A DNA stretch of 64,000 nucleotides from Bacteroidia bacterium (GTDB taxonomy: Bacteria; Bacteroidota; Bacteroidia; B-17B0; Aurantibacillaceae), in NCBI GenBank assembly GCA_025455485.1, contig JALOMJ010000010.1:1-64000 (forward strand), written 5' to 3'. This document shows, one piece after another, positions 34,712 through 43,809 of the stretch (positions are counted from its first letter, which is position 1; each line of letters opens with the position of its first letter). The translations under genes were made by a program, and so were the position numbers. The notes below the pieces were generated by a model. That model saw only the letters and a list, made by a program, of their open reading frames with translations, made no database searches and was not told the origin of the DNA.

Positions 34712-37270
34712 ATGAAACTTCGTGTTTTTTATTCATTTGCAAGTCTTATACTTTTCATAAGCTTTAACTTAACTCTTCCTGCCCAATCCCCTACCTGGCA
34801 ATGGACCAAACGTTGTGGCTCCTCAGGTGACAATATTCCAAGCATAAGTGGTAACGAGTCATTTAACGATGTTAAGATTGACAAGAATGGGAACATCTAT
34901 GCGGTGGGGAACTTTTTCGCTAATACGGTTTTTCATAATGCACAACTCTTCGGTGCAGCCACACCCTTTCAATTTGCGAAAGACGATGCTTATCTTATCA
35001 AGTACAGTTCATGTGGTCAACTGCTGTGGTGGAGGAGGATGGGAGGCACCAATAACGATGGGGCTACATCGCTTGCATTAGATAGTCAGGGAAAAGTGAT
35101 CGTAACAGGATATTGCACAAGTAATCCTTCCTATTATTCTGGTGGAGCAAATTCCACTACAATAAGTGGGGCACAAGCAAACGGATCTCAATTTATCGCA
35201 AAGTTTGATACTTCTGGAAATTTTCTTGCTGTGAACACCTACTCACTTGGTTTAATGAAACTTTTTTTGAACAGCCAGGGGAACTGCTTAGTTACAGATG
35301 GTTATTTCGCCGCGAACATTAATACGCTTGGCGTTGTTTCTTCTACTATAGCTTTTTTTACCCCAACCACAAGTCCATCCTATCCAGGTATAAATGGAAT
35401 TGTCCTTGATAAAAACGACAACATATTTCTTTGTGGTGGTTTTCTGGATACCGTTGTCATTAACGCAAGTACCATACTTTTACCCACGGCATCTACCTTA
35501 TTCCCAAGTCAATTTGCAACCAACTCACTCATAATGAAATTGAATAGCAATGGTGTACTCCAATGGTATCAGCGAGGGTACACACAGGCAATTGACGTCC
35601 TTGCTAAATGTGCTTTGGATACTTCTGGATCAAATATTTTAACAAGCGGAAGGGTTTGGAGCAATCAGGTAGTATTCGGATATACAATCAATACTGGTGG
35701 AATAGGCTCATTTGCAAATCCAATCTACTTATTGGATGCTTCAACTGGTACTCTCATATCTGGCATTACTGGTAGCGCCAATTTGCAACCTATAGTGGAT
35801 GTTTATGCAAATGATAGAGACAACAACTTTTACATCTCAGGTAATACAAATGGGTTCTTTACCTTGGGCAACACAACTCTTACTGTAGCAGGTGCTGCTT
35901 CCAACCGCCAGAACCTACTTGGTAAATTGGATGCTAACGGCAACTTTGTAAGTATGTCACTAATGCCCCAAATGGGCACCCAAGGAGCAAATGAAAAAGT
36001 ATATAGTGTCGCCATCAGTGAACAAGGCAATGTTATCCTCTGCGGCCAGTTTGCAGGTACCCTTGATAGTTTGGGTACAGCAGTTACCCCAATATCAGGT
36101 GAAGATGGTTACATCAATAAATTCGGTTTCCCCTGCGGCAGCACACTCACTACCCTGAGCCCCCTGGCTCCAACAAGCCTAACAGCTGCTTACCAGGGCA
36201 GCTTAAACAATTTAGTCACCTGGGTAGATAACAGCAACTACGAAACAAGCTACGAACTTTGGTACCACGATGCTTCTCCAACCTTCAGCCTCCTCACTAC
36301 CTTGGCCGCAAATACTACAACGTACAACCACACAGGCCTGAGTTACACCACCACCTATTGTTACAAAACAAGAGCCATCAACAACATTGGCCCTAGTGCC
36401 TTTACCAATTCCGATTGTGCCAGTACACCGGCCCCTGCAGCGCCACAAGCCCCTACAAACCTAACTGCGCTCAATACTGGTTCCTTAATAAACAATGTTG
36501 CCTGGGTGGATAACAGTTTCAATGAAACCTCATTTGAACTCTGGTACCACGGCACCAATCCAACATTTAGTTTGCTGGCCACCTTACCCGCAAACACAAC
36601 AACCTATACGCATATGGGCTTAAACCCTTCAACAAACTACTGCTACAAAGCATTAGCAACAAACTCTATTGGCCCAAGCGCATTTACCAATACCGATTGC
36701 GCACTCACACCAGCTTTGCCAAATGCTCCAACAAATCTTTTTGCCACGAATACCGGCACCTTGGTAAACAACCTCAGCTGGGTAGATAATAGCAGTGATG
36801 AAACCAACTTCGAACTTTGGTTCCATGATGCTTCACCTACTTTTAGTTTGCTTATAACCCTTCCTGCAAATACCACTACCTACACCCACACAGGTCTAAC
36901 TCATACAACCACCTACTGCTATAAAGCCTTAGCCACAAACTCCATCGGCCCAAGCGCCTTTACCAACACCGATTGTGCCACCACTCCTGATACCTCAACC
37001 GTTGGTCTGAATGAATTTGCTTTTGCCAGAAACTTTAATTTGTATCCCAACCCAAGCAAGGGCACAGTGTATCTTTCCTTCAACGGCAATGGTGAAACCT
37101 TACATCTAAAAATTACGGACCCTTTAGGTCGTTTAGTTAAAGAAGAAGACATAACCACAAACTCGGGTGAAAATGAAATTAAGATTGCCTTGCCCTCAAC
37201 AAAAGGGCTATACTTCATACAATTGAGCAACAGTAGTTCAACGCTGAACACTAAAGTGTTGCTCGAATAA
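34712..37270 (+). CDS. T9SS type A surface protein, propeller plus three FN3 domains (copy 1)
   Basis: 852 residues. The signal peptide starts MKLRVFYSFASLILFIS. The SBBP-like propeller region covers about 27-475 (KIDKNGNIYAVGNFFANTVF, QFIAKFDTSGNFL). Three FN3 modules of about 90 residues follow (about 485-770; VAWVDNSFNETSFELWYHG), then a type A T9SS sorting domain (about 775-852; LYPNPSKGTVYLSF, ending LNTKVLLE). It is exported by T9SS and probably anchored to the surface or released. Copies 2 and 3 are at 40889 and 43810. The FN3 modules are near-identical with copy 3. Confidence 0.88.
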   Translation: MKLRVFYSFASLILFISFNLTLPAQSPTWQWTKRCGSSGDNIPSISGNESFNDVKIDKNGNIYAVGNFFANTVFHNAQLFGAATPFQFAKDDAYLIKYSSCGQLLWWRRMGGTNNDGATSLALDSQGKVIVTGYCTSNPSYYSGGANSTTISGAQANGSQFIAKFDTSGNFLAVNTYSLGLMKLFLNSQGNCLVTDGYFAANINTLGVVSSTIAFFTPTTSPSYPGINGIVLDKNDNIFLCGGFLDTVVINASTILLPTASTLFPSQFATNSLIMKLNSNGVLQWYQRGYTQAIDVLAKCALDTSGSNILTSGRVWSNQVVFGYTINTGGIGSFANPIYLLDASTGTLISGITGSANLQPIVDVYANDRDNNFYISGNTNGFFTLGNTTLTVAGAASNRQNLLGKLDANGNFVSMSLMPQMGTQGANEKVYSVAISEQGNVILCGQFAGTLDSLGTAVTPISGEDGYINKFGFPCGSTLTTLSPLAPTSLTAAYQGSLNNLVTWVDNSNYETSYELWYHDASPTFSLLTTLAANTTTYNHTGLSYTTTYCYKTRAINNIGPSAFTNSDCASTPAPAAPQAPTNLTALNTGSLINNVAWVDNSFNETSFELWYHGTNPTFSLLATLPANTTTYTHMGLNPSTNYCYKALATNSIGPSAFTNTDCALTPALPNAPTNLFATNTGTLVNNLSWVDNSSDETNFELWFHDASPTFSLLITLPANTTTYTHTGLTHTTTYCYKALATNSIGPSAFTNTDCATTPDTSTVGLNEFAFARNFNLYPNPSKGTVYLSFNGNGETLHLKITDPLGRLVKEEDITTNSGENEIKIALPSTKGLYFIQLSNSSSTLNTKVLLE

Positions 37271-37296
37271 AATATTTTGATTGGTTAGTTCGAAAG

Positions 37297-37321
37297 ACCC
37301 GTTTCAATTGGCGGGTTTTTT
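37297..37321 (+). terminator. Terminator after FN3 copy 1
   Basis: ACCCG/CGGGT stem with run TTTTTT, directly after the gene. The preceding string TTAGTTCGAAA and the stem core recur after copy 3 at 46390. Confidence 0.7.
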
Positions 37322-37444
37322 GTTGTCAAAAACCAACGGCAACACACACAGCAAAAACGACCTATAAATATGCCTTAATGTGTACCCGGGTGGTACTTTG
37401 TTTGTGAAATTCGTAATCCTAACGACTCATAACAGAAGCAATAT

Positions 37445-37495
37445 AGGTATTTATACTTATTGCATTGGCTTAGTAAACCACTCCTTTGAATGAGT
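37445..37495 (+). promoter_or_regulatory. GTATTTATAC box and TTTGAATGAG block before SBBP gene
   Basis: AGGTATTTATACTTAT, with the decamer at 37447-37456 ending 95 bp before the start. TTTGAATGAG begins at 37485, 29 bp after the decamer end, exactly as at 34712. TAAATTTG at 37526-37533 fits the -7 consensus. The rest of the 280-bp gap 37322-37550 holds no other signal I can name. Confidence 0.6.
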
Positions 37496-37550
37496 AAATG
37501 AATATGTCTTTCAGGGTATTACGGTTAAATTTGATATAAACTCCTGAGTT

Positions 37551-40500
37551 ATGAAACTTCGTGTTTTTTATTCATTTGCGAGTCTTATTCTATTCATAAG
37601 TCTTGGACTTCCTGCAAATAACTCGAATTTGGCATGGTCTATTCCTTTTTGCAATAGTAATGACAAAGCAGGGCAAATGAGTGTGAATGAAGCTATGCTT
37701 AATGAAAATCTTAAGGAATTCATATCACCAAAAAATACAACTCGCGCTACGTTTACTCAGAACAATAAATTGGTATGGGATTCTAAAGGAAATTACCATT
37801 CGGAAGTGCGTTACTATATGGATGATATAAATTTTCAGCTCTTTTTATTAGAAACAGGACTAGCTTATCAGTTTACAAACATCTATGAAAATGAAAAGGA
37901 CTGCAAAAACCTAAAATCTGGCGCCTCAAATATTAATCGGACCGAAACATTTAGAATAGATATAGAACTTATTGGTGCTAATCCCAATCCTATCGTGTCT
38001 CATGCAAATGCAGTTCCGGAAAATGACAAATTTGCGTTGCCTTATCATAAGGATATCAACAGCTACCGAAAGGTTACATACCATGAAATTTATCCTGGAA
38101 TAGATTGGGTGATTTATACGAAGGATGAACAAGTTAAATACGACTTTATTGTAAAGCCTGGAGCAGACCCATCGTTAATCAGAATACGATACAATTATCA
38201 AAATTCGCTTATAATAGATAGTGATGGTAGTTTATTGATTCGAAGTCAACTTGGTGATATTAGAGAAAATCCACCTGTTAGCTATCAGAATGAACTAACT
38301 GTTAAAACCAGATTTATTTTGAAGAATGACATCTTAACCTATGAGATTGGGTCATACGACAAGTCCAAAAATCTGGTGATAGATCCTGCTCTATTGTGGT
38401 CTACTTATTATGGTGGAACTGGGTATGATAGGGCTATGAGCTGTGCTTCAGATGTTGCTGGAAATGTTTATTTGGCAGGATTTACAAGTTCAACTATCAA
38501 TATTGCATCGGGCGGATACCAAAATTCATATAACTCCGGTACTTATGATGCGTATTTGGTTAAGTTTAATAGCGCAGGAGTCCGGCTTTGGGCAAGCTAC
38601 CTTGGTGGCAATGGCGATGATCGTGCTTACGGTTGTGCGACTGATATTTTTGGTAACGTTTATATATCAGGATACACAACTTCAACGGCAAATATTGCAT
38701 TTAATGGATTTCAAAATGCGGCAACTGGTTTAGGAAATAATTTTCTGTCCAAATTTAACACAAATGGTACCCTCCTTTGGTCAACTTATTATGGTGGATA
38801 TTATTATGGCGGAGGTATTCCAGATCCTTTAGCGAAATGCGCTACAGACAAATCAGGCAACGTTTACCTTTCTGGTACAACGTTTTACACCGTTGGGATA
38901 GCATCAGGCGGCCACCAAAATACATATAGCTTGAATGGAGATGCCTACCTGGTAAAATTTAATCCAAATGGCTCCAGGATTTGGGCAACCTACTATGGTG
39001 GCAATTCTACGGATTTAGGCCTGGGTGTCGCAACAGACAATTCCCGCAATGTATACATCACAGGCTCTACTGGCTCCGGTAACAATATTTATGCTGCAGG
39101 ATTTCAGAGTATTTACGGTGGTGGTTCATATGACTCATTTTTGGTAAAATTTGATAGTGCCGGTGTTCGGCAGTGGGGTACATATTATGGAGGTACTGGT
39201 ACCGATGGGGCATACGGTTGCACTACCGACCAAAGTGGAAATGTATATATATGTGGTGTAACAAATTCATACTCGAACATTGCTTCTGGTGGCTTTCAAA
39301 ATACCAACATAGGTAATGCTGCAAATTCAGAGGCATTTCTCGTAAAGTTTAATTCAAGCGGTGCAAGACTTTGGGGTACTTATTATGGGGGAACCTCTGT
39401 TGAAATTGCGCACAGTTGCGCGACTGACAGTTTAGGCAATATCTACATGACAGGTGTCGCGGGTTCGGGAGGCCTTGCATACAACGGCTTGCCGCCTTAC
39501 GTTGGCGGTGGCGGTTGTTTTTTGGTGAAGTTTTTCCCCGATGGTTCCAGGCATTGGGGTAGTTATTTTGGCGGCCCAGGCGGCGGGGAGGCTTATGAGT
39601 GTACAACAGGGAAATATGGCAATGTATATATATGCGGAGCAACAACTTCAACTAATCAGATTGCCTACAATGGTCATCAAAACACCAACGGCACAAACAC
39701 AGATGGCTTCCTGCTTAAGATTTGTGATTGGATACCGATATCAGCTATTTCAGGCAACACCCTGCATTGTGTGGGATCCCCTGCCTCATTTTCAATCCCT
39801 CCTGTTCCAGGTGCTGCAAGTTATTCATGGTCATTAGCTCCAGGCTGGACCAGTACTTCCACTGTTACGAACACTCTTTCTGCAATTCCGGGCTTAACAG
39901 GGCTAATCAAAGTTTCTGCTCAAAATGGTTGTCCCGGCTCAGGATACGCACAAACATTAAGTGTTACAGTGTATCCCACCCCAACTATCGTGGCAAGCAG
40001 TGGAACAATCTGCGCTGGTTCTTCTATAACTTTGACGGCGAATGGTGCCAACACCTATTCTATTACAGGCAATTCATTTGCAGTAAGCCCTTCTTCTACG
40101 ACCTCATATACAATTATTGGTACTAGCGCAATGGGGTGTCAATCAACAATTGGAGCAGTGGCCACAGTTACAGTATTCCCTAATCCAACTATCCAGGTAG
40201 TTGCCTCTAATAACGGTACTGTTTGTAGTGGAGGTACAGTTACATTTATACCTACAGGTGCACAAACATATACAATTAGTGGTGGGACTTTCACTGTCAC
40301 ACCTAACAATACAAGTATTTACACAGTAACTGGCACCTCCGGCAATGGCTGTGTATCTCAAGCTTCATCAACAGTTGCGGTAACAGTTTTTAGCCTTCCA
40401 ATAATTCAAATCACTTCAACGGCTGACACCATCTGCGCGGGAAGCGAAGTTACACTTACTGCAACCGGTGCAAGTTCATTTTCTTGGTCTAATGGTTCAC

Positions 40501-40868
40501 AATTGACGACAAACCCGGTAATACCGCTTGTTTCAACCATATATACGGTAACAGGAATAAGTTCCGATGGCTGTTTCGGTTCAGCGCTCTTTAAACAGCA
40601 TGTAATACTTTGCACAAATTTATACTCCATTATCGATCAAGGTGCATTACTGAAGGTGTATCCAAATCCCACCGAAGGAATGATCTTTGTTGAGTCTCAA
40701 TTTGGGCAAGAGGTTCGGATTCTAAGCATAGATGGTCGTTTGCTTGAAAAGCAAATATTGCAACCTGGGAAAAACAGCCTCAATTTGATGACTTATCAGG
40801 CAGGTATTTATTATTTATTATTTGAAAATGGGCAAAATAAGCAACGAATTGAATTAATTAAATTATGA
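37551..40868 (+). CDS. SBBP-repeat surface protein with Ig-like modules and type A T9SS domain
   Basis: 1105 residues. Signal peptide MKLRVFYSFASLILFIS, identical to copy 1 of the FN3 family although the mature proteins differ. An N-terminal domain (about 40-280; VWDSKGNYHSEVRYYM, YHEIYPGIDWVIY) of the kind that precedes SBBP propellers is followed by about seven SBBP repeats (about 285-725; YYGGTGYDRAMSCASDVAGN, NVYLAGFTSS). Three or four Ig/PKD-like modules follow (about 735-1015), then a type A sorting domain (KVYPNPTEGMIFVE, ending RIELIKL). Probably a secreted adhesin or binding protein; no catalytic motif is seen. Confidence 0.87.
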   Translation: MKLRVFYSFASLILFISLGLPANNSNLAWSIPFCNSNDKAGQMSVNEAMLNENLKEFISPKNTTRATFTQNNKLVWDSKGNYHSEVRYYMDDINFQLFLLETGLAYQFTNIYENEKDCKNLKSGASNINRTETFRIDIELIGANPNPIVSHANAVPENDKFALPYHKDINSYRKVTYHEIYPGIDWVIYTKDEQVKYDFIVKPGADPSLIRIRYNYQNSLIIDSDGSLLIRSQLGDIRENPPVSYQNELTVKTRFILKNDILTYEIGSYDKSKNLVIDPALLWSTYYGGTGYDRAMSCASDVAGNVYLAGFTSSTINIASGGYQNSYNSGTYDAYLVKFNSAGVRLWASYLGGNGDDRAYGCATDIFGNVYISGYTTSTANIAFNGFQNAATGLGNNFLSKFNTNGTLLWSTYYGGYYYGGGIPDPLAKCATDKSGNVYLSGTTFYTVGIASGGHQNTYSLNGDAYLVKFNPNGSRIWATYYGGNSTDLGLGVATDNSRNVYITGSTGSGNNIYAAGFQSIYGGGSYDSFLVKFDSAGVRQWGTYYGGTGTDGAYGCTTDQSGNVYICGVTNSYSNIASGGFQNTNIGNAANSEAFLVKFNSSGARLWGTYYGGTSVEIAHSCATDSLGNIYMTGVAGSGGLAYNGLPPYVGGGGCFLVKFFPDGSRHWGSYFGGPGGGEAYECTTGKYGNVYICGATTSTNQIAYNGHQNTNGTNTDGFLLKICDWIPISAISGNTLHCVGSPASFSIPPVPGAASYSWSLAPGWTSTSTVTNTLSAIPGLTGLIKVSAQNGCPGSGYAQTLSVTVYPTPTIVASSGTICAGSSITLTANGANTYSITGNSFAVSPSSTTSYTIIGTSAMGCQSTIGAVATVTVFPNPTIQVVASNNGTVCSGGTVTFIPTGAQTYTISGGTFTVTPNNTSIYTVTGTSGNGCVSQASSTVAVTVFSLPIIQITSTADTICAGSEVTLTATGASSFSWSNGSQLTTNPVIPLVSTIYTVTGISSDGCFGSALFKQHVILCTNLYSIIDQGALLKVYPNPTEGMIFVESQFGQEVRILSIDGRLLEKQILQPGKNSLNLMTYQAGIYYLLFENGQNKQRIELIKL

Positions 40869-40888
40869 TTGATTGACTCACCTATAGA

Positions 40889-43456
40889 ATGTTTACTGCT
40901 ATGAATGCTTACAGAATGAATCAACTAAAATATCTTTTACGGGTTGTTTACACCATTTGTTTTTTTGGTGTTTTGACGCTTATTGGTTATTCTCAGTCAT
41001 GGCAATGGACCAAACGTTGTGGCAGCACCAGCGGTGGAAACGAATCGTTTAATGACATCAAACTCGACAAAAATGGGAACATTTATGCAGTGGGTAATTT
41101 TTTTGCTAATACAGTTTTCCATAATGCACAACTCTTCGGCGCTGCTACACCTTATCAATTCGCCCAAGATGATGCTTACCTGATAAAATACAGCTCCTGT
41201 GGCGAGCTTTTGTGGTGGAGAAGGATGGGAGGCGCCAACTATGATGGAGCTAATTCGCTTTTGCTGGACAATCAGGGGAAAGTAATAGTACTCGGGTATT
41301 GCACGAGCAATCCAAGCTATTATTCCGGTGGCGCAAATTCCACAACAATAAGCGGTGCACAAGCCAACGGTGCTCAGTTTATTGCAAAGTTCGATACTTC
41401 TGGAAATTTTCTGTCCGTGAACACTTACTCTTTATACCATACCAGAATTTTCTTAACTAATCAAGGTAATTATTTAACCACCGATGGCTTTTTCGCTGCC
41501 ACCATCAATACCCTGGGTGCTGTTACCTCCACGATGGCTTTTTTTCCTGCAGCTACCCCTGGTTATTATCCCGCAATAAATGATATAAAATTCGATAAGA
41601 ATGATAACATATATCTGTGTGGGGCAATTGTGGATACTACTGTGATAAATGCAAATACAGTTTTACTGCCGGTGCTATCAACACTTATACCCGGTTTTGC
41701 CGGCAATTCCCTGCTTATTAAATTAAATAGCGCTGGCGTTCTACAGTGGTATCAAAGAAGTTATAGCAATATTGCTGATGCCTTTGCTAAATGCTCCTTG
41801 GACACTTCTGGCACAAAGATCATGACAAGCGGCAGGGCCTGGAATGGCTCTGTACTTTTCGGGAACACCTATAATACTTGGGTAGGAACATGGGCCAACT
41901 CTTTTTACATTTTTAATACTCAAACTGGCTCCTTCATATCTTCAACTACAGGTACTGCCAACGGGCAGCCAATTGTTGATGTTTATGGAACCGACAGGGA
42001 CAACAATTTCTGGATTTCAGGTAATACAAACGGTTGGTTTACCCTGGGGAATATAACTGCTACCGTTGCTGGTGTGCCCGCCAATCGCCAGAACCTACTC
42101 GGTAAATTGGATGCTAATGGCAACTTTATAGGTATGTCACTGATGCCACAGATGGGCACCCAGGGAGCAAATGAAAGGATTCACGGCCTGGCCATTAGTG
42201 AACAAGGTAATGTTATACTCTGCGGCCGGTTTGCAGGCACCCTGGATAGTTTAGGCACTGCGGTTAATCCAATTGCAGGTGTGGATGGTTTTGTCAATAA
42301 ATTCGGCTTACCTTGTGGTAGCACGGTTTCCGCTCTTAGTTTGCTACCACCAACGAATTTAAATGCCTTATATCAAGGTACTCTAACAAACATAGTCAAT
42401 TGGGTAGACAACAGTAATTTCGAAACAGCTTATGAGTTGTGGTCAAATGGGCCCACACCAACCTTTAGTTTATTGAGCATCTTACCTGCCAACACAACTA
42501 CGTTTACTCACGTCGGCCTGAGTTACAGCACCACTTATTGCTATAAAGCGAGAGCAGTTAATACTGTAGGCCCAAGTAATTTTACAAACGTAGACTGTGC
42601 TATTACTCCCCCCTTAACTACGCCGCAGCCGCCCAGTGGTTTAACTGCAGTTAATACTGGAAGTCTATTCAATAATGTGTCATGGATTGATAATAGTTTT
42701 AATGAAACAGGCTTTGAATTGTGGTACCATGACGCATCACCAACATTTAGTCTATTAGCCACTTTACCTCCCTATTCAACAACTTATCTTCACAGTGGGC
42801 TAAATTACCTTACCACATATTGTTACAAAGCAGTTGCAATAAATTCAGCAGGGCCAAGTGTGTTTACGAATACAGATTGTGCTACCACACCCCAAATTCT
42901 GCCCCCTAATCCTCCATCCACCCTGGCTGCTGTATACAGCGGTTCACTCACAAACAATGTTGTATGGTTGGATAACAGCAATAATGAAACCAGCTTCGAA
43001 TTGTGGTATCATGGTTCTAATCCCACCTTTAGTTTATTAATAACTCTGCCTGCAAATACAACATCCTACAATCATAGCGGATTAAACCAAACTACTACGT
43101 ATTGTTATAAAGCCAATGCTATTAATTCAGGCGGCGCAAGCCCTTTTACCAATAGCGATTGCGCCACCACACCGGATACAAGTACAGTTGGTCTGAACGA
43201 ACTTGCCTTTGCCAAAAACTTTAAGTTATACCCCAACCCAAGCAAAGGCACGGTGTACCTTACGTTCAGCGGCAATGGTGAAAACCTGCATTTAAAAATT
43301 ACAGACCCCTTAGGCCGTTTAGTGAAAGAAGAGGAGATCAACACAAGCGCCGGTGAAAATGAAATTAAGATCACTTTGCCTGCTACAAAAGGCCTCTATT
43401 TCATTCAACTCAGCAACAACACTTCAACACTCAATACAAAAGTGTTGTTGGAATAA
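40889..43456 (+). CDS. T9SS type A surface protein, propeller plus three FN3 domains (copy 2)
   Basis: 855 residues, starting 20 bp after the SBBP gene and so probably cotranscribed with it. Internal Mets (residues 5 and 10) are possible starts; the hydrophobic signal is LLRVVYTICFFGVLTLIGYS. Same layout as copies 1 and 3, but FN3 modules are more diverged (QPPSGLTAVNTGSLFNNVSW, PPSTLAAVYSGSLTNNVVW). The sorting domain (LYPNPSKGTVYLTF, ending LNTKVLLE) is nearly the same as in the other copies. Confidence 0.87.
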   Translation: MFTAMNAYRMNQLKYLLRVVYTICFFGVLTLIGYSQSWQWTKRCGSTSGGNESFNDIKLDKNGNIYAVGNFFANTVFHNAQLFGAATPYQFAQDDAYLIKYSSCGELLWWRRMGGANYDGANSLLLDNQGKVIVLGYCTSNPSYYSGGANSTTISGAQANGAQFIAKFDTSGNFLSVNTYSLYHTRIFLTNQGNYLTTDGFFAATINTLGAVTSTMAFFPAATPGYYPAINDIKFDKNDNIYLCGAIVDTTVINANTVLLPVLSTLIPGFAGNSLLIKLNSAGVLQWYQRSYSNIADAFAKCSLDTSGTKIMTSGRAWNGSVLFGNTYNTWVGTWANSFYIFNTQTGSFISSTTGTANGQPIVDVYGTDRDNNFWISGNTNGWFTLGNITATVAGVPANRQNLLGKLDANGNFIGMSLMPQMGTQGANERIHGLAISEQGNVILCGRFAGTLDSLGTAVNPIAGVDGFVNKFGLPCGSTVSALSLLPPTNLNALYQGTLTNIVNWVDNSNFETAYELWSNGPTPTFSLLSILPANTTTFTHVGLSYSTTYCYKARAVNTVGPSNFTNVDCAITPPLTTPQPPSGLTAVNTGSLFNNVSWIDNSFNETGFELWYHDASPTFSLLATLPPYSTTYLHSGLNYLTTYCYKAVAINSAGPSVFTNTDCATTPQILPPNPPSTLAAVYSGSLTNNVVWLDNSNNETSFELWYHGSNPTFSLLITLPANTTSYNHSGLNQTTTYCYKANAINSGGASPFTNSDCATTPDTSTVGLNELAFAKNFKLYPNPSKGTVYLTFSGNGENLHLKITDPLGRLVKEEEINTSAGENEIKITLPATKGLYFIQLSNNTSTLNTKVLLE

Positions 43457-43536
43457 CAAATATTGTTCTTTGTAAGGAAGTTTATGAATTCCCTGTGCGC
43501 TGGCTAGTCACGGCGCTGAGCCGGCGAGGGAGTGAA

Positions 43537-43776
43537 TTGATTTTCAGAAAGAAAGTCGGCAAAGGCCGAGCCTATAGGCGAAGGTTTAATTTCTGCGCTT
43601 ATCGATACACTCACAAGGCGCAGAAATTTGACTTTGCCTGACTTTCAAGGAAAATCAAGAGTGGGTGGAAAGATCGCCGTGCCTTGTCCCCGCCCGAACG
43701 ACCATTCATAATTTTATATGTCTCGTGTTGTTCTGTCGGGCGGGTTTTGGTTACTTTTCGACTAAGGAAAAGTAAC
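43537..43776. repeat. Long foldback element E2
   Basis: Occupies the 353-bp gap between copies 2 and 3. Arms TTGATTTTC/GAAAATCAA (43537 with 43650) and AAAGTCGGCAAAG/CTTTGCCTGACTTT (about 43552 with 43632, one bulge) enclose AATTTCTGCGC/GCGCAGAAATT (43588 with 43618) and palindrome GCCTATAGGC (43570). A second stem CCCGCCCGA/TCGGGCGGG pairs 43689 with 43736. Terminal hairpin GTTACTTTTC/GAAAAGTAAC pairs 43750 with 43767. The terminal hairpin differs from E1 by one base per arm. No credible open frame. Confidence 0.75.
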
Positions 43777-43809
43777 AAAAATAACTGGAAGAAATTTTAA
43801 TACTTGAAT

